Positions 1 through 16,259 of a stretch of DNA of 64,000 nt are shown here, piece by piece. Each line of letters opens with the position of its first letter. The first letter of the stretch is position 1. Position numbers and translations under genes: made by a program. The notes under the pieces are model-generated. The model was not told where the DNA came from. It saw only the letters and a list, made by a program, of their open reading frames with translations, and ran no database searches. Source of the DNA: Selaginella tamariscina (lineage: Eukaryota > Streptophyta > Lycopodiopsida > Selaginellales > Selaginellaceae); assembly GCA_003024785.1 (NCBI GenBank), contig PUQB01000097.1:503804-567803 (forward strand). Direction: 5' to 3'.

Positions 1-33
1 ATAGATATATATTGCAAGTACAGACACATGTAA

Positions 34-36
<3 letters not shown>

Positions 37-82
<46 letters not shown>

Positions 83-83
83 A
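37..83. repeat. Compound (CT)n(CA)n microsatellite
   Basis: A CT run passes directly into a CA run inside the VPS45 intron that opens the window. Similar compound runs sit in many introns of all the host genes here. Confidence 0.95.
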
Positions 84-107
84 TAATGATTCATGTAACT
101 TTTGCAG

Positions 108-3811
<3,704 letters not shown>

Positions 3812-6800
3812 TTGAACTCTTCTAGGACACACATGCATATCAATATAAATAAGCCATTTTGAATATATATAGATATGTGTGTGTGTGTGTGTGTGTGTAT
3901 TGCACATTGATGCTATATGTTCTGCAATATAGTTACTTTAGTTAAAAAATATTTTTAAATTACATAAACTAGTACTCTTAGTAATATAATATATAATAAT
4001 ATTATTTTAAATTCAAACTACTAAACTTACTTGAATTAAGGTGTATTAGTCATTAAAACATTATATATTCAATTTCATGTACTTTTATTAATTACATATT
4101 TAGATTAATTAAGTCTGCGTTGCATACTCAATTTTATTTACTTAATTCTAAATGAATTTTTTTATGGATTAGTAAACACCTATTCATATTTTTACTTTGT
4201 CATATATATATATATATATATAGTAAATAAAATCGAATAAAAATATACATGGATATAAGATTCAATATAATACATATTTATGTAATTTAAGACCATAAAA
4301 ACTCAATATATAATTAATTTGACAATGTACTAATATAATTTAAAATCAATATAAATCACAGTTCATATCAATTTTATCAACATAATAGCAGTTAGGTTAT
4401 ATCTTTTCAATATTTAAATTAAGAAAAATATAAAAAACAAATTAAGATGTTATTTAGCACGACCAGGACAACTAAGTTAGAAATATTAATAAAATTAATA
4501 ATATTATATAATAAAAAAAAGTGAAAATTCAAATTTATAAAATGAGAACTTAGAATATTGCATATTAGATTTTACTTAATATAAAAGATAAATAAGAAAA
4601 TAATGAGCTTATCTATGATCAATGTTAACATAATCGTTTTATGTATACATTTACATAATTATAATTTATATTACTTAAGTATATGTCATTTAAATATCTT
4701 GAAATGCTTAAATTTAATTCATTTTATTTTAGCTTAACTTTAAAGAAAATGTACTCTCAAAAAAGTTTTAAAAAAACTAATAATATCTTATAATGCAATG
4801 ATTTAAATTTAATTTCATTTATAAAATTATAATTATAAAAAGAATAAAATATATTAATAATATTTATATTTATACTAAAGAAAAATTATAGATATTAATA
4901 ATACAATATATTTCTTAATTGAATGGCTTGCATTTAATTATTTTTCTTTATGTTTAAAGTAATTTTAAATTTTATTTAAGAAATTACAATTATAGAAATA
5001 TTAAAGTGTATTAATAACATAGTTAAGAAAGGATGATGTATTATATATTACATAATTGATTAAATATTTCTTTGACATATATATGTATGTGCCTCTGTTT
5101 ATTTAAATTATCATTACAAAATGTAAAATTCTTAATATTAATGTGTTAAATATGTTATATATATAAATTTTGTCCAAAACTAACACATTTAAATTCAAAA
5201 AAATCTTGTGTATATATATATTTAATATCCAAATTTGTATTGTTGTTTATATTATTAATAATTATTTTTAAGAAGTTTTAATCATCTCAAGTATCACTTT
5301 TGTCTTTAAAATTTTATATTTGACAAGAAAAACTTTATTACTGAATTACATTTATTTAAAATTTAATAATTGTGTAATTAAAAATCATTTATATGAGTTT
5401 ATTATTATTTAAATAAAACAAGAATGTAAAAGATCTAAGTATAAAAAAACATAATTTTTAATTACTCTATTTAAAAAACATAAAAATATATTCTTTTAAT
5501 TTATATTTACTAAAACATAAATTAGGTAATGTAAGTTTCTCAATAAAATAAAAGTAAATATGGTGCATAATGATCATGTAATTCAAAACAAAATATATAT
5601 AGAAATTATTGAATATATTATAATGTTGAAATAAATATAATAAACATAAATAGTCAATTTAAATGCACTAAGTGGGTTTTTATAATTTTACTAATCAAAC
5701 AATAATAAAGTTAAATTTAAAAATTATAAAACTTTAAAATGAAATAAAATATAGTTATTATTCATTTTATTACAATAAAACATAAGCTATTAAATTATTA
5801 ATTCTATTTTTATTATCTTTATTAAAAAATATAATAATTTATAACGTAAATTTATATTTATAAAAGATAATTATAAATTGTTTACTCAATTTATGTACTT
5901 ATGGGCTTTATAAGAAAAAATTATAATAAAATATTAACATAAATTTTCAAAAAGTTATTATTTCAATTTTTAGATTTATAAAATAAAAATTATAAATTTA
6001 TTTTAATTAAAGAATTATTAATAATCAAACCATACATATAATACTTTTTTTTAATTAATATGATGCAATTTTTAAATTTTTTTTCAATATGAAACATTTT
6101 CATTATTATAAACATTTTCAATGTGATGATTTTTTTATTTGTATACTCAAATAAAAAAATAATTGTTAAAGTAAAATATCAATTAAAACTTACTTATTAA
6201 CACATTATAAAATTTTAAATTATTTTTAAGTTTCTTTATAAAATTTTAAATGAATTTTCTATTTTGTTTAGTGTTTAAAATTCTCAATTGTATAAACTTA
6301 TAAATAAATTAAATTTTAAATTAGAAATTATATAAATGAAATAATCAAAATTATATTTGATATCATATCCTCTTCAACTTTTTATTATAATTAATTATTA
6401 TATTTTACTTTATATTTAATATATAAACATGCTTTTTTTGTGTACATGTGTGTTATTTGATATTTATACATTTTCACTTAATTATATATATATATTGATG
6501 TAAACTATTTATTTTGTGGTTATATATATTATGTTAAGAATTATTGATTACATTTCATAAAACTTATATAATTTTAAATTTTATTTTTTTATTGCATACA
6601 TTCATTTTGATAACTTAAATAACCTCTAATTTATTTAAAATTAATTAATTTAAATTAATTTATTTACATGTAGCTTCTCACCCCTTTCTTATATACAATA
6701 TAAATTTTGAAAGATATATTATAATTAATAGATATACATACCTTTTTATTTTTTCTATGCATGAAAATTCATATTTCTATATGTATATGTATTTTAAAAA

Positions 6801-8013
6801 GATTTTATAATTGTGCATGTACATAGTAAATATTTAAAAATTAATTATTAAAAATAAATGGTTATAACATCATATTTCACATCGTATAAGATAGTATATA
6901 TGTGTGTATATATTCTATATATATAACTTATTATATGTCACATGATTTATATAAACATTATGCAGTTATATATGTTATATATGACAATATACATATTTGT
7001 TATATACCACATTATTTATGTAATTATTTATAATTAATACTTTGTACATTATTATATATATTTAATTTCTTATTAATATTTAAATAACATATTGAACAAT
7101 ACATTATTTTTTATTTACATTTTTAAAGATTCTTATAATTTACAAGAAATGAATTATTTTAAAATATCATCTTTAAGTACTATTGCAACAATTTTAATTT
7201 CATTTCAAATATTATAAATTAACATATAATGTGATAATTAAAAAAAAAATTATTAATTTGAAAAAACGAAACATGATTATAAGAAAAGTAAAAATATTAA
7301 TATAATTCAATCTTAAATTTATTATTGAATATAAAATCTCATTTCATAAGATTTACTTTTGTCCTATTACAATACATAAATTATTTATTAACAAAGCCCC
7401 TCGTAATGAATTATTATTGTAATTAACATATATTATATTATAAATTTATTAATTTTATTATATATTTGATATTGTTTTATAAGTTTATAAAATGTTTTTT
7501 TTCTTACAGGTAATTAGACATTTTGGACCTATTATTATTTTATTATTTTTGAAAACAATTATTGTGAAGACAATGTCTTTCTTATAATTACTACTAAACA
7601 TAAGTCTCTAACTCACTATTTCAGATCAATTTTAAATAACCGGTATGAGAAAATTTATTATTTTAAAAAATGATTTATTTCATTGCTTTACATAAAGTAA
7701 TAACGCTCTGAAAATAATTAATCTTTATTTTAAACAATGATTATTTTTCTTAACTTTACATAAGTATATAAGTTAATATAACAGTATATTCTAAATTAAT
7801 ATAACAGTAACTTTTACATAAGTATATAAGACAGTATATTACAAATTAATATAACAGTAATATTCCACTTACATATTACAAATTTACAAAGTTTATTTTT
7901 CAATATGAAAATATAATTAACATACAAAAAAAATATTATATTTACAATATAAACCCCAACAGGACAAAATATAATATTAAAATTTTAAATTTTATATCAA
8001 TGGAAGAACTTTG
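3812..8013. other. AT-rich intergenic desert, no gene seen
   Basis: About 4.2 kb between the VPS45 stop and the convergent ACR-type stop. It is overwhelmingly A/T with short TA runs. Neither strand holds a coding-like frame, RNA gene or recognisable mobile element. A short imperfect direct repeat around 7750-7860 (an ATATAACAGTA-like block twice) is the only local structure noticed. Confidence 0.7.
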
Positions 8014-9353
8014 TTATCCCATTAATATATTTCTTACTCGTTCTTGTATGTGTTCAAGTGTTCTTGGTTTATATATCAGTGAAGTGTCTGTTAAAAGAAA
8101 CCTATAAATCTCCCACAACAAATCGTTAACAAAGTATCGACCAATATCAGCCTGCATTAAAAAATTAAATATTAAAACACATATAATTTATTATTATTAT
8201 ATATTAAAACAATATACTTTTACATAAGCAATTATAACAATATACTTATACTTTTTAAATAGGATTTAAAAATAAAAATCTAAAAACTAAGGCATATACC
8301 TGAAAAATACCAAGGTCGAACATCTTCAAAGCAAGAGTGACATCATGTAGAACCCTCGGCCTCCCTCTCCCGCTAATCTCAATAGGAGTGGCAACAAAGC
8401 TCTGTATCAGGGCCACGTGGCAAGACTGTAACCCACAATGGATTAGCTATATCCCTCTCTATACGCTTACATAGAGCCCTTTGCTTATCAGGGTCCGTTA
8501 TTTTCCTCCCATCTGCTTGTGTTATAAAGAGGTCTATTTCACATTTTCCTCTTTCTATATTAGACATGGACAACCGCCCATATGCAACCTGCCAAATAAA
8601 AACAATAATAATAATTATCATTATCAATATATATAAATATTTAGAATAAATTTATCATAATCTGAAAATTCTACATTATGTTTGTGTATATATGTACATA
8701 TATAAGAATATACTTACTTGATAGTTAAAGTCCTTTAAAACTCTCAAGCAGTCGTATAGTAAGCCTTTCCTGTCTCTACATGAAGTTTGGAGCAGGGTGT
8801 GAACAGGACTTAATAAGTTATCAAGTGTAACTTTTGGAATCTCCTCAGGGTTAGCATTAACACCATTTGAAAGCTATAAAACAATATTAACATAATAATA
8901 CTAAATTTTTCATGTAAATATAATTATATATCAATTACTTGCTCAGTAACTGATGGGGGCAGGTTCAATGCTGGTTTGCATATCAACCCTCCATATTCAG
9001 GACCTGCTTCTTGTAGTTCACACTCTGAATGTTTAACTCCGGATATCCTCTTTACTTGTTCACGCACTTCTGTGACCCGTTCCTTCGACGGAAGTAAACC
9101 TCTGCAAAGAACTAAGCTATTAATAACATTTGATAAGATGTATAATCAAACTCAAACCATTAGATAAACATATATTTATATAAGACTTACTTGTTGTCAG
9201 ACACTATAAACAAGTCAATTACTCGCCCATCCGGACAAGTTGATATCTTGACCTTGTGAATTGTAAGCTCAAGTTCCCACAGTATTCGAGACATGTCTAC
9301 AAAAAAATTGCATATCATTTATATGCATATACATAAGTGTGTGTGTGTGTGTG

Positions 9354-9397
<44 letters not shown>

Positions 9398-9960
9398 CAC
9401 ACCACCTTATTAACTAAAACATTTACCATGAAGTAGACCAGCACGATCTGGAGCACGGAGGTACAAAAGAAAGGGTTTTGGGGGTTTATCAGCAGGTTTA
9501 ATAGGCACAAAAACTTGGTTTTCAGGTGGGCAAGCAGCTACCATTCTTTTCTTGAGTAAACCCCATTGTATAGGTTTTGTAGTTGTCATCCTTGGCACAG
9601 CCCAAAAGAGTATATAACACCACCTTCCATCCGTTTGCAGATCTGTTTTGTCAAAGAAAAAACTATGTGATACATATGTAGAAAACATCTATGTGTCTAA
9701 AATGTGTTATTAGCAATCACACACATAACTCATTTAATAGACAATTTATTTGAACACCATAGAGACCTCTCTCTCTCACACACACACACATATATTGCAT
9801 ATACATATATACACTGACCTGCTCGTACAAGGCTAAGGCCGAATTCAAAAATAATGCGAATTAAATCACACCCAAGCCCCATCTTATCTGGACAATTTAT
9901 AGTAATAACAGTGGGATCCGTTGAATTTGAAGATTGTCCGATGTTCACAGCCTCATCCAT
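8014..9960 (-). CDS. ACT-domain repeat protein, ACR9/ACR10 type
   Basis: Plant ACR proteins carry several ACT domains, which usually bind amino acids or other small ligands. ACR9 and ACR10 are their short plant-specific members. Seven coding exons on the minus strand: 9960-9819, 9642-9427, 9296-9191, 9101-8939, 8873-8718, 8588-8300, 8151-8014 (TAA). The total of about 403 residues is close to the roughly 411 of ACR10. Diagnostic blocks are VITINCPDKMGLGCDLIRII, TDGRWCYILFW, RDRKGLLYD, VAYGRLSMSN and PLWVTVLPRGPDTEL, then RGRPRVLHDVTLALK and WEIYRFLL. A splice acceptor ends just before the ATG, so a 5'UTR intron is likely. Oddity: exon 8588-8300 is out of frame by one base near 8394-8402, right after GPDTEL, while both sides match the family. 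This is probably an assembly slip. Confidence 0.9.
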
Positions 9961-10206
9961 ATCAAAAATAGATAGTTATATCCTGTAAGAACACACAAGT
10001 ATACGTGTGTATACATCCACATATCCACACACACACACAGATATATATATATATATAGAAAGAAAAAACAATGTGTATCTTTACATATGTAACAAATATT
10101 TCTACATGTCTAAAATGTGTTATAGCAAGCAAAGTCACACACGTAACTCGTTTAATAGACCATTTATTTGAACACCATAGTGAGCTCAGATAATTTGTGT
10201 ACAGGA

Positions 10207-10249
<43 letters not shown>

Positions 10250-10560
10250 GACACACACACACACACACACTCGATGATACTTACAAATCATAGCCTAGTT
10301 AATCCGCAAAATTGGATTAAAAACGAGTTTAAGTCCTGTATAGGAAGTAAGAATACCAAACAAAGTGATAAGTTAACCTCCTTAACCTTGTGAGACGACG
10401 AATAAGCAACCATGGCGAGAATTGATGCCAAAGAAGCCAGCGATCTTCTTCCAGATCTGACGATCTATACAAAACCTCAACAAAATTGAATCTCCGCCGT
10501 GCAACTCCTTCCATCAAACTCGGTTCTACCGAAGAGCCCTAATTGCAAGGTAATACGTGG
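9961..10560 (-). promoter_or_regulatory. Probable 5'UTR intron and promoter region of the ACR-type gene
   Basis: On the minus strand a TTCTTACAG acceptor ends about 21 bases before the ATG. A plausible donor (ACAAG then GTTAAGG) lies near 10390, which suggests an untranslated first exon around 10390-10510. (TG)n(TA)n runs fill the putative intron. The transcription start itself is not visible. Confidence 0.45.
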
Positions 10561-10847
10561 CATCTTAATAGCCTATTGCATACATAAAGTGTATTTCTTT
10601 TATTGTATGCCTCGTGAGCAAATATGTCAACTATATAAAATATTTATATATTATTATTTAAATATCAAATAAATAATTGTTTTTTATTTATGAGATAAAG
10701 AATTTAATAATCGTAAACTCTTAAATTTGAATATATTATTTTAATCGAAAAGGTACAAAAGAAATGGAATGCTAACTCAGTTGTTAACTGTGAAAATTTA
10801 TTAATTTAATTTTTTTAATATATAATATTTTTAAATTATTTAGCTAT

Positions 10848-11054
10848 TGTGAGAACCCCGAGACACAACACAGTAAATATACGAAAAGACAGAAAACTCA
10901 GATATCCTTTGTATTCAAGGTCAGGTTTATATATACAAAGGAAAAGGTATATTCTAGCTATATTTGGACTATCCTATCAAGGATTTAGCCAGACCATAAA
11001 TATCTCTAGTAACTTCTAGAAACTTCTAGAATATACCATGGTAATTACCTTACA
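10848..11054 (-). repeat. LTR (3' LTR of the gypsy element)
   Basis: 207 bp, TG..CA ended, nearly identical to 15354-15553. The purine tract lies immediately inside it. Confidence 0.95.
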
Positions 11055-12485
11055 TTATCCCCCCTCGTAAGAAAAACTTCTTCAGTCGTAAAACGTGAGC
11101 AACCAAAGGTGCTTCTCGAGACTCAACATCTTGCACATGGTAAACTTGAGGGCCAACTTGACGAAGAATCTTATAAGGACCGAGCCATTTCCGCAAGAAA
11201 CCTGGAGTGAGTCCTTTTTGATGAAGTTCCGGAAAATGTACAAGAACAAGGTCACCAATAGCAAACTGAGGAGGTGGCCGATGACGAGAATTATAATCCT
11301 GTTGTTGTTGAACTTGTGCCCGACCTAAATGTTCTGCTGAGGTAGCATACAATAAAGGAAGAGCTCGATCTAAGTAAGTGCCCAATATCGAGCTTCAGCA
11401 TACTTAGGTTTGTGAGAAGCCAAACCAACTTCTGGAGGCATTCGAGGGTCTCGCCCATACAATGCTTTGAATGGAGACATGCCAATGGAACTTTGAATGC
11501 CAGTGTTGTATGCAAATTCTAAGTATCGCAAATACCAATCCCAATCATTCTGAGTAGGATTTACATACTTAGAAATCATACCTTTAAAAGTCCGATTCAA
11601 ACGCTCGACTAATCCATCTGTTTGTGGATGAAAGGGAGATGTGAAAGATTGTTGAATTCCCATCCGTGAAGTCAAAACCTTCAAAACTTCAGCAATAAAG
11701 GCAGGTCCATTATCTGATAAAATCCGTTCTGGACATGAATGGCGCAAAATTACCCGAGTGAGTAGAAAATCAGCAACACTATGGGCCGTGGCATCTGGTA
11801 AAGCTCCAACCTCCACCCAACGTGTCAAATAATCTGTTAAAACCACAACATATCGGTTGCCTGCAGCTGAAGGTGGAAAAGGACCAATTAAATCCCATGC
11901 AACAAGTTCAAATGGCCGTTCCACCTGTATAGACTCTAAAGCACCAGTTGATCGTGAGGAGTTCCGAGTCTGACACAATGAACAACTTCGTACGTACTGG
12001 ATCACATCTTGTCGCATATTCGGCCAGTAAAAAGAACGTTGTAAGCTGTCCAAAGTTCTTCGATAACCAAAATGTCCGCCAGAAAGTGGTGAATCATGAT
12101 ATGCTGCAAGATACCTAGGAACAAAAGTGGTTGGAATTGCCAAACGTAGTGAAGTTGTAACATCTGTGCCAATAAAATAAACCACACCGTCATGTATGCG
12201 AAATTGTGCCACAAATGAAGAAAAACGAGAGTTGGATGGTTGAGAAGGATTGGTTAGTGCCAAACGAATAGGTTGAATCCAAGCATCTGTTTCCTGAGCC
12301 CTTGAGACCTCTGCAAGAGATGGAATTGTAAGATCCAATTGATTGGCCATAACTGCACAAGGAGCCCTAGAAAGAGCATCAGCATCCACCATACTATCCC
12401 CGGGACGATGTTTGACCTCAAAGTCATACATTTGGAGCCGAAGTGCCCATCTGGCAGATCGTCCAAGCAACTTCTTGTTCTTCAT
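11050..12485 (-). CDS. gypsy integrase region
   Basis: Shows the zinc-binding H-H-C-C module (GGHFGYRRTLDSLQRSFYWP, then RSCSLCQTR), the catalytic core (WDLIGPFP, SDNGPAFIAE, FHPQTDGLVERLNRT) and a C-terminal GPY/F-like module (GDLVLVHFPELHQ, KWLGPYKILRQVG). It is a fossil part of the LTR element. No chromodomain was seen. Confidence 0.9.
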
Positions 12486-12630
12486 AAGGCAAAAACAGCT
12501 GCATGATCACACTCCAAAAGCGTATGAGATCCATGGAGATATACATGAAGACGCTCAAAAGCCCACACTGCAGCTAAGCACTCAAGATCTGAAGCACAAT
12601 AGTTGTTTTCAGGGCCTTGCAATGCCCTAC

Positions 12631-13839
12631 TCACATATGCAATGGGATGTCGAACGGACTCATCACATACCTCAGTTGCATTAGGACTCCACCAATACCT
12701 ACGGAAGAAGCATCCGTTCGTAATATAAAAGGACGAGAAAAATCCGGATAATGAAGCACCGGAGGGGACGTCAAATACTTTCGTAGCTTACAAAAAGAAT
12801 CTTCACAATCGTCAGTCCACACAAAAGGAACATCCTCATGCAACAAAGCTCGCAAAGGAGCATTGACATCAGCCAAACGAGGTATAAAACGTCCTAAATA
12901 TGTGACCTTACCAAGAAATCGTCGTAAAGACCGTACATCTGTTGGACGAGGAAATTTCGCCACAGCCTCCACCTTGGATGGATCCACACGTAACCCCTCA
13001 CGAGAAACCATGTACCCCAAATACGTAGTTTCAACTGTGCCAAAAACACACTTAGGCTTCTTCAACTTGAGCCCATACTCCCGTAAACGATCAAACACAC
13101 GAGCTACTTCCTTGAGATGATCTTCCCAAGATCCCTGAGTATGAACCAGAATGTCATCCAAGTACTTTGCAACTGTCTCCAGAAACTCATCATTAAAAAC
13201 TTCATCCATCATGCGCTGAAATGTGGCAGGAGCAGATACTAAACCAAAAGGCATAACAAGGAACTCATATAAACCAAAAGGAGTTCGGAATGCTGTTTTG
13301 GGAATGTCTTCGGGAGCCATAGGAATTTGCCAATAACCTGAAGCAAGATCCAATTTAGTAAACCAACGACTCTTACCCAATTGATCTAACAAATCCTGTG
13401 TGTTCGGCAAGGGATAGCTATCTGGTTCTGTAACAGCATTGACGGGACGGTAATCCACCGTGAACCGCTTAGATCCATCAGGTTTATCCACCAAATGGGG
13501 CTCTGATGCCCATGGACTGAAAGAACGGCGAGCCAGCTTCTTCTCCAGCAACTCTGACACACATTTTCGTATAATGGCCAATTCTTTTGGAGATCGCCTT
13601 CGAACAGCAGCTTTAGAAGGTAAAGCGTCCCCTGTTCGAATGTGGTGTTGTGTTCGAACCTTAGCAGTGGGGGTGATATCTGTAGAGAAAAGATCTGAAT
13701 ATTTCTTCAATAATTGTTGTACCTGAAACTCTCGCTGAGAAGAAGTTGGTTCAGTTGCCACATGTACATTTCCAGAGTTCCTTGACACTGAGGACACCAT
13801 TGCTGAAACATCTAGCTCATGCATGATGGCACTTGACAA
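12631..13839 (-). CDS. gypsy reverse transcriptase and RNase H region
   Basis: Carries the RT blocks KLDLASGYWQIPM, FRTPFGLYEFLVMPFGLVSA and YLDDILVHT (the YxDD active-site box), followed by the RNase H start FILRTDASSVGIGG. The Ty3/gypsy order of RT and RNase H before integrase is kept. Confidence 0.93.
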   Translation of the reverse strand: MSSAIMHELDVSAMVSSVSRNSGNVHVATEPTSSQREFQVQQLLKKYSDLFSTDITPTAKVRTQHHIRTGDALPSKAAVRRRSPKELAIIRKCVSELLEKKLARRSFSPWASEPHLVDKPDGSKRFTVDYRPVNAVTEPDSYPLPNTQDLLDQLGKSRWFTKLDLASGYWQIPMAPEDIPKTAFRTPFGLYEFLVMPFGLVSAPATFQRMMDEVFNDEFLETVAKYLDDILVHTQGSWEDHLKEVARVFDRLREYGLKLKKPKCVFGTVETTYLGYMVSREGLRVDPSKVEAVAKFPRPTDVRSLRRFLGKVTYLGRFIPRLADVNAPLRALLHEDVPFVWTDDCEDSFCKLRKYLTSPPVLHYPDFSRPFILRTDASSVGIGGVLMQLRYVMSPFDIPLHM

Positions 13840-13900
13840 AATTGCTCCACATGCTTGAGAGGGAGTTTATCCAAAAGAAAAGGTGAATGACCTGGAAGTA

Positions 13901-14479
13901 TTAACCGTCGAGGCCCAAATTGGCAACTTGCCTTACATGCATCAACCAAGTACACCCAAGAATAATATCAAAAATCTGGTGTGAGAATACATGGAGTTGC
14001 AACTCGTCTGCATAAGTCCCAAACTGCAAAGGTACTTGAGCAAGTGTAGACGAAGCAGCTCGAGTACATCCATCGCCATACAACACATGTAAAGCTTCCT
14101 TGCTTGGCACCGTTGTCAAAGCACAACGTGTAACCACATTAGCAGAAATCGAAGAAATACTAGAACCTGTATCAATAAGAATAGTTACAGGGGTACCATG
14201 TATGAAACCTTGTAGTGTAAATGGAGATAACCCTTTATGAGGAGTTCGCGAAGCTTGAGGTGAAAAAGAAAGAAAAGATGAAGGACTAGGAGATGAAGGA
14301 AAAGTGTTAGGTGCCTTCGTACCCAACACACCTACTCGTTTCCCGCCTCCACAGGAGCAACATCCACAACAGCAACCGGTTGATTCTGACCTGGACGCCA
14401 ACCTGGATATGGTGGTCGCCAATCGGGAAACCGCCGACAATGTTGGTAAGTGTGACCAAGTACACCACAAGCCCAACAA
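13901..14479 (-). CDS. gypsy retropepsin region
   Basis: An aspartic protease motif (VTILIDTGSSISSISA) identifies the retropepsin-like protease between gag and reverse transcriptase. Confidence 0.8.
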   Translation of the reverse strand: MLGLWCTWSHLPTLSAVSRLATTISRLASRSESTGCCCGCCSCGGGKRVGVLGTKAPNTFPSSPSPSSFLSFSPQASRTPHKGLSPFTLQGFIHGTPVTILIDTGSSISSISANVVTRCALTTVPSKEALHVLYGDGCTRAASSTLAQVPLQFGTYADELQLHVFSHQIFDIILGCTWLMHVRQVANLGLDG

Positions 14480-15226
14480 GACAATCGTCGTCGTCCTTGT
14501 CCTTGACCACGACCAGCACCACGACCAGCACCATTAATGCGAGCAGCTTCTACCTCCATAGGCACAGGACCAGCAGGCGCATTGAAAGTTGGAGGAGTGA
14601 TGGCCTCTGGAATGGGTAATTGTACTCTTGGAGCCGCTTCAAAACGTTGTGCCGAGTGAAAGCCTCTTCCAAAGTGACAGGTCCCAGTGCCCGAACATAA
14701 CCAACAAGATCCGGTCGAAGAGCAGGCCATAACATTCCTAATTTGCTACGCTCGGACATGGTGGGATCCGCCCGCATCAAGAGATCACGAAACTTTATAG
14801 CAAACTGCATGACAGATTCATTTGGTGCTTGCTTCAAACTATGAAGTTGTTGAAACGCATCGTCAGAATCTTCTGCTTTCCCAAAAGCCAATTTAAATTC
14901 CGCTTGAAGGGTGAACCAATATTGCTCATCTGTGAGTAAACCTGTTGGTGGTGGACGACTATTATACCATTGGAGAGCAACATCTAAAAGACAAGTTGGA
15001 AACTCGCGAAGGCAATGTGTAGCTGTCCACCCATGATATGTGGCAATATTGATGAAATGAGCCAACCAATGGTGAACATCTGCACCCGGCGCACCTCGAA
15101 AAGGTTGAGGTCGTACACGTGGGTTTGATTGAGGAGTAGGAGCTAGAACTGGAACTTGCAAGTGTTGAAGGAGCTGTTCATGCTGGTGTGTGATGCGAAT
15201 TAGTTGTTCCAAAAGTTGTTGCTCCA
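14332..15226 (-). CDS. gypsy gag region with CCHC knuckle
   Basis: Starts MEQQLLEQLIRITHQHEQLL. Retrotransposon gag-type sequence follows (DVHHWLAHFINIATYHGW, ALQWYNSRPP, SVMQFAIKFRDLLMRADP), then one zinc knuckle (CWACGVLGHTYQHC) near the C-terminus. The frame is interrupted. Confidence 0.85.
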
Positions 15227-15353
15227 TAAGAATCGTATGAAAGGAAACAAAGAAACAAAGAAAAGAAAAAAAAAAAAGGAAAGATTGAAAAGAGATAAAA
15301 GAAAAGAAGATCAAAAGAAACTTCTCTCACAAATTGCCCGACTTCTCCACCAG

Positions 15354-15553
15354 TGTGAGAACCCCGAGACACAACACAGTAAATATACGAAAAGACAGAA
15401 AACTCAGATATATTCAAGGTCAGGTTTATATATACAAAGGAAAAGGTATATTCTAGCTATATTTGGACTATCCTATCAAGGATTTAGCCAGACCATAAAT
15501 ATCTCTAGTAACTTCTAGAAACTTCTAGAATATACCATGGTAATTACCTTACA
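15354..15553 (-). repeat. LTR (5' LTR of the gypsy element)
   Basis: 200 bp, nearly identical to 10848-11054. The few-base length difference between the two is the only one noticed by eye. Confidence 0.95.
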
Positions 15554-16063
15554 TATATATTTAACAATTAATAAAATGTAATTACAATGCTCATGAACAT
15601 TCTGTGATAGGAGAGCAACTTTTGCATGTTAAAATAATATTTCCAGTCTTAATTTATATTGATTAACCTTGATTAATTTAAATAAATTATTAATTTATAT
15701 AATAATATTTTATTGAATGTATTTCTATTTATCAGTATTAATTTAAAATAAAATTATTAACATAAATTTAATGTAGAAATCAACGGTATCCTATTTCTGT
15801 ATATCCTATCATATACTATATATAATCTATCACATATCATATCAAATTTCATAAAACAACACATCATATATTTTTGTGCTACGTGGATTTCCACGTCACT
15901 CTGATCTTCTTTTCTACGGACGAGCAATGTCCCACGTTGCCAATCATGAGCTACAAGTGTAAAAGTGTATATAATATCAAGCTTTTATTTCCCCCTATAT
16001 AGTGTATATATTAAATAAATATACACGTGTACAATGTTTTACAATTATAGGTTTCAATAATCA
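15554..16063. other. Promoter-side intergenic region of the ferroportin-family gene
   Basis: AT-rich DNA without a coding frame. It contains the ACGT-type motifs listed separately and nothing else recognisable. Confidence 0.6.
15881..15896. promoter_or_regulatory. Inverted ACGT pair (bZIP/ABRE-like)
   Basis: ACGTGG and CCACGT face each other across a 4-base spacer about 170 bp upstream of the ferroportin-family ATG. A canonical G-box CACGTG lies at 16024-16029, inside the probable leader. These are typical plant bZIP or bHLH target cores. The link to this gene is positional inference. Confidence 0.5.
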
Positions 16064-16215
16064 ATGGCTGCCATAAGCACATCAAGAAGCTTTGTTGGGT
16101 ATTCTTCTTTAAGGCTTACACCACTAATAAAGCCCCAAGTATGTCGATTTTCATCTCAAACATTATTCACAAGGTAAAATTTATACACATATATATAATG
16201 CTTTTTTATTTTTGA

Positions 16216-16259
<44 letters not shown>

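Larger units (their letters stand above)
10848..15553 (-). mobile_element. Young Ty3/gypsy LTR retrotransposon
   Basis: A 4.7-kb element bounded by nearly identical direct LTRs (207 and 200 bp) that begin TGTGAGAACC and end TTACA. Read on the minus strand the order is LTR, a TGG-starting primer-binding-type site, gag with a CCHC knuckle, retropepsin, reverse transcriptase, RNase H, integrase, a purine-rich tract (GAGGGGGGA) and LTR, which is the Ty3/gypsy order. LTR near-identity points to recent insertion. All main parts are present but the reading frame is interrupted a handful of times. The flanks GCTAT and TATAT do not form a clean target duplication. Confidence 0.95.
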
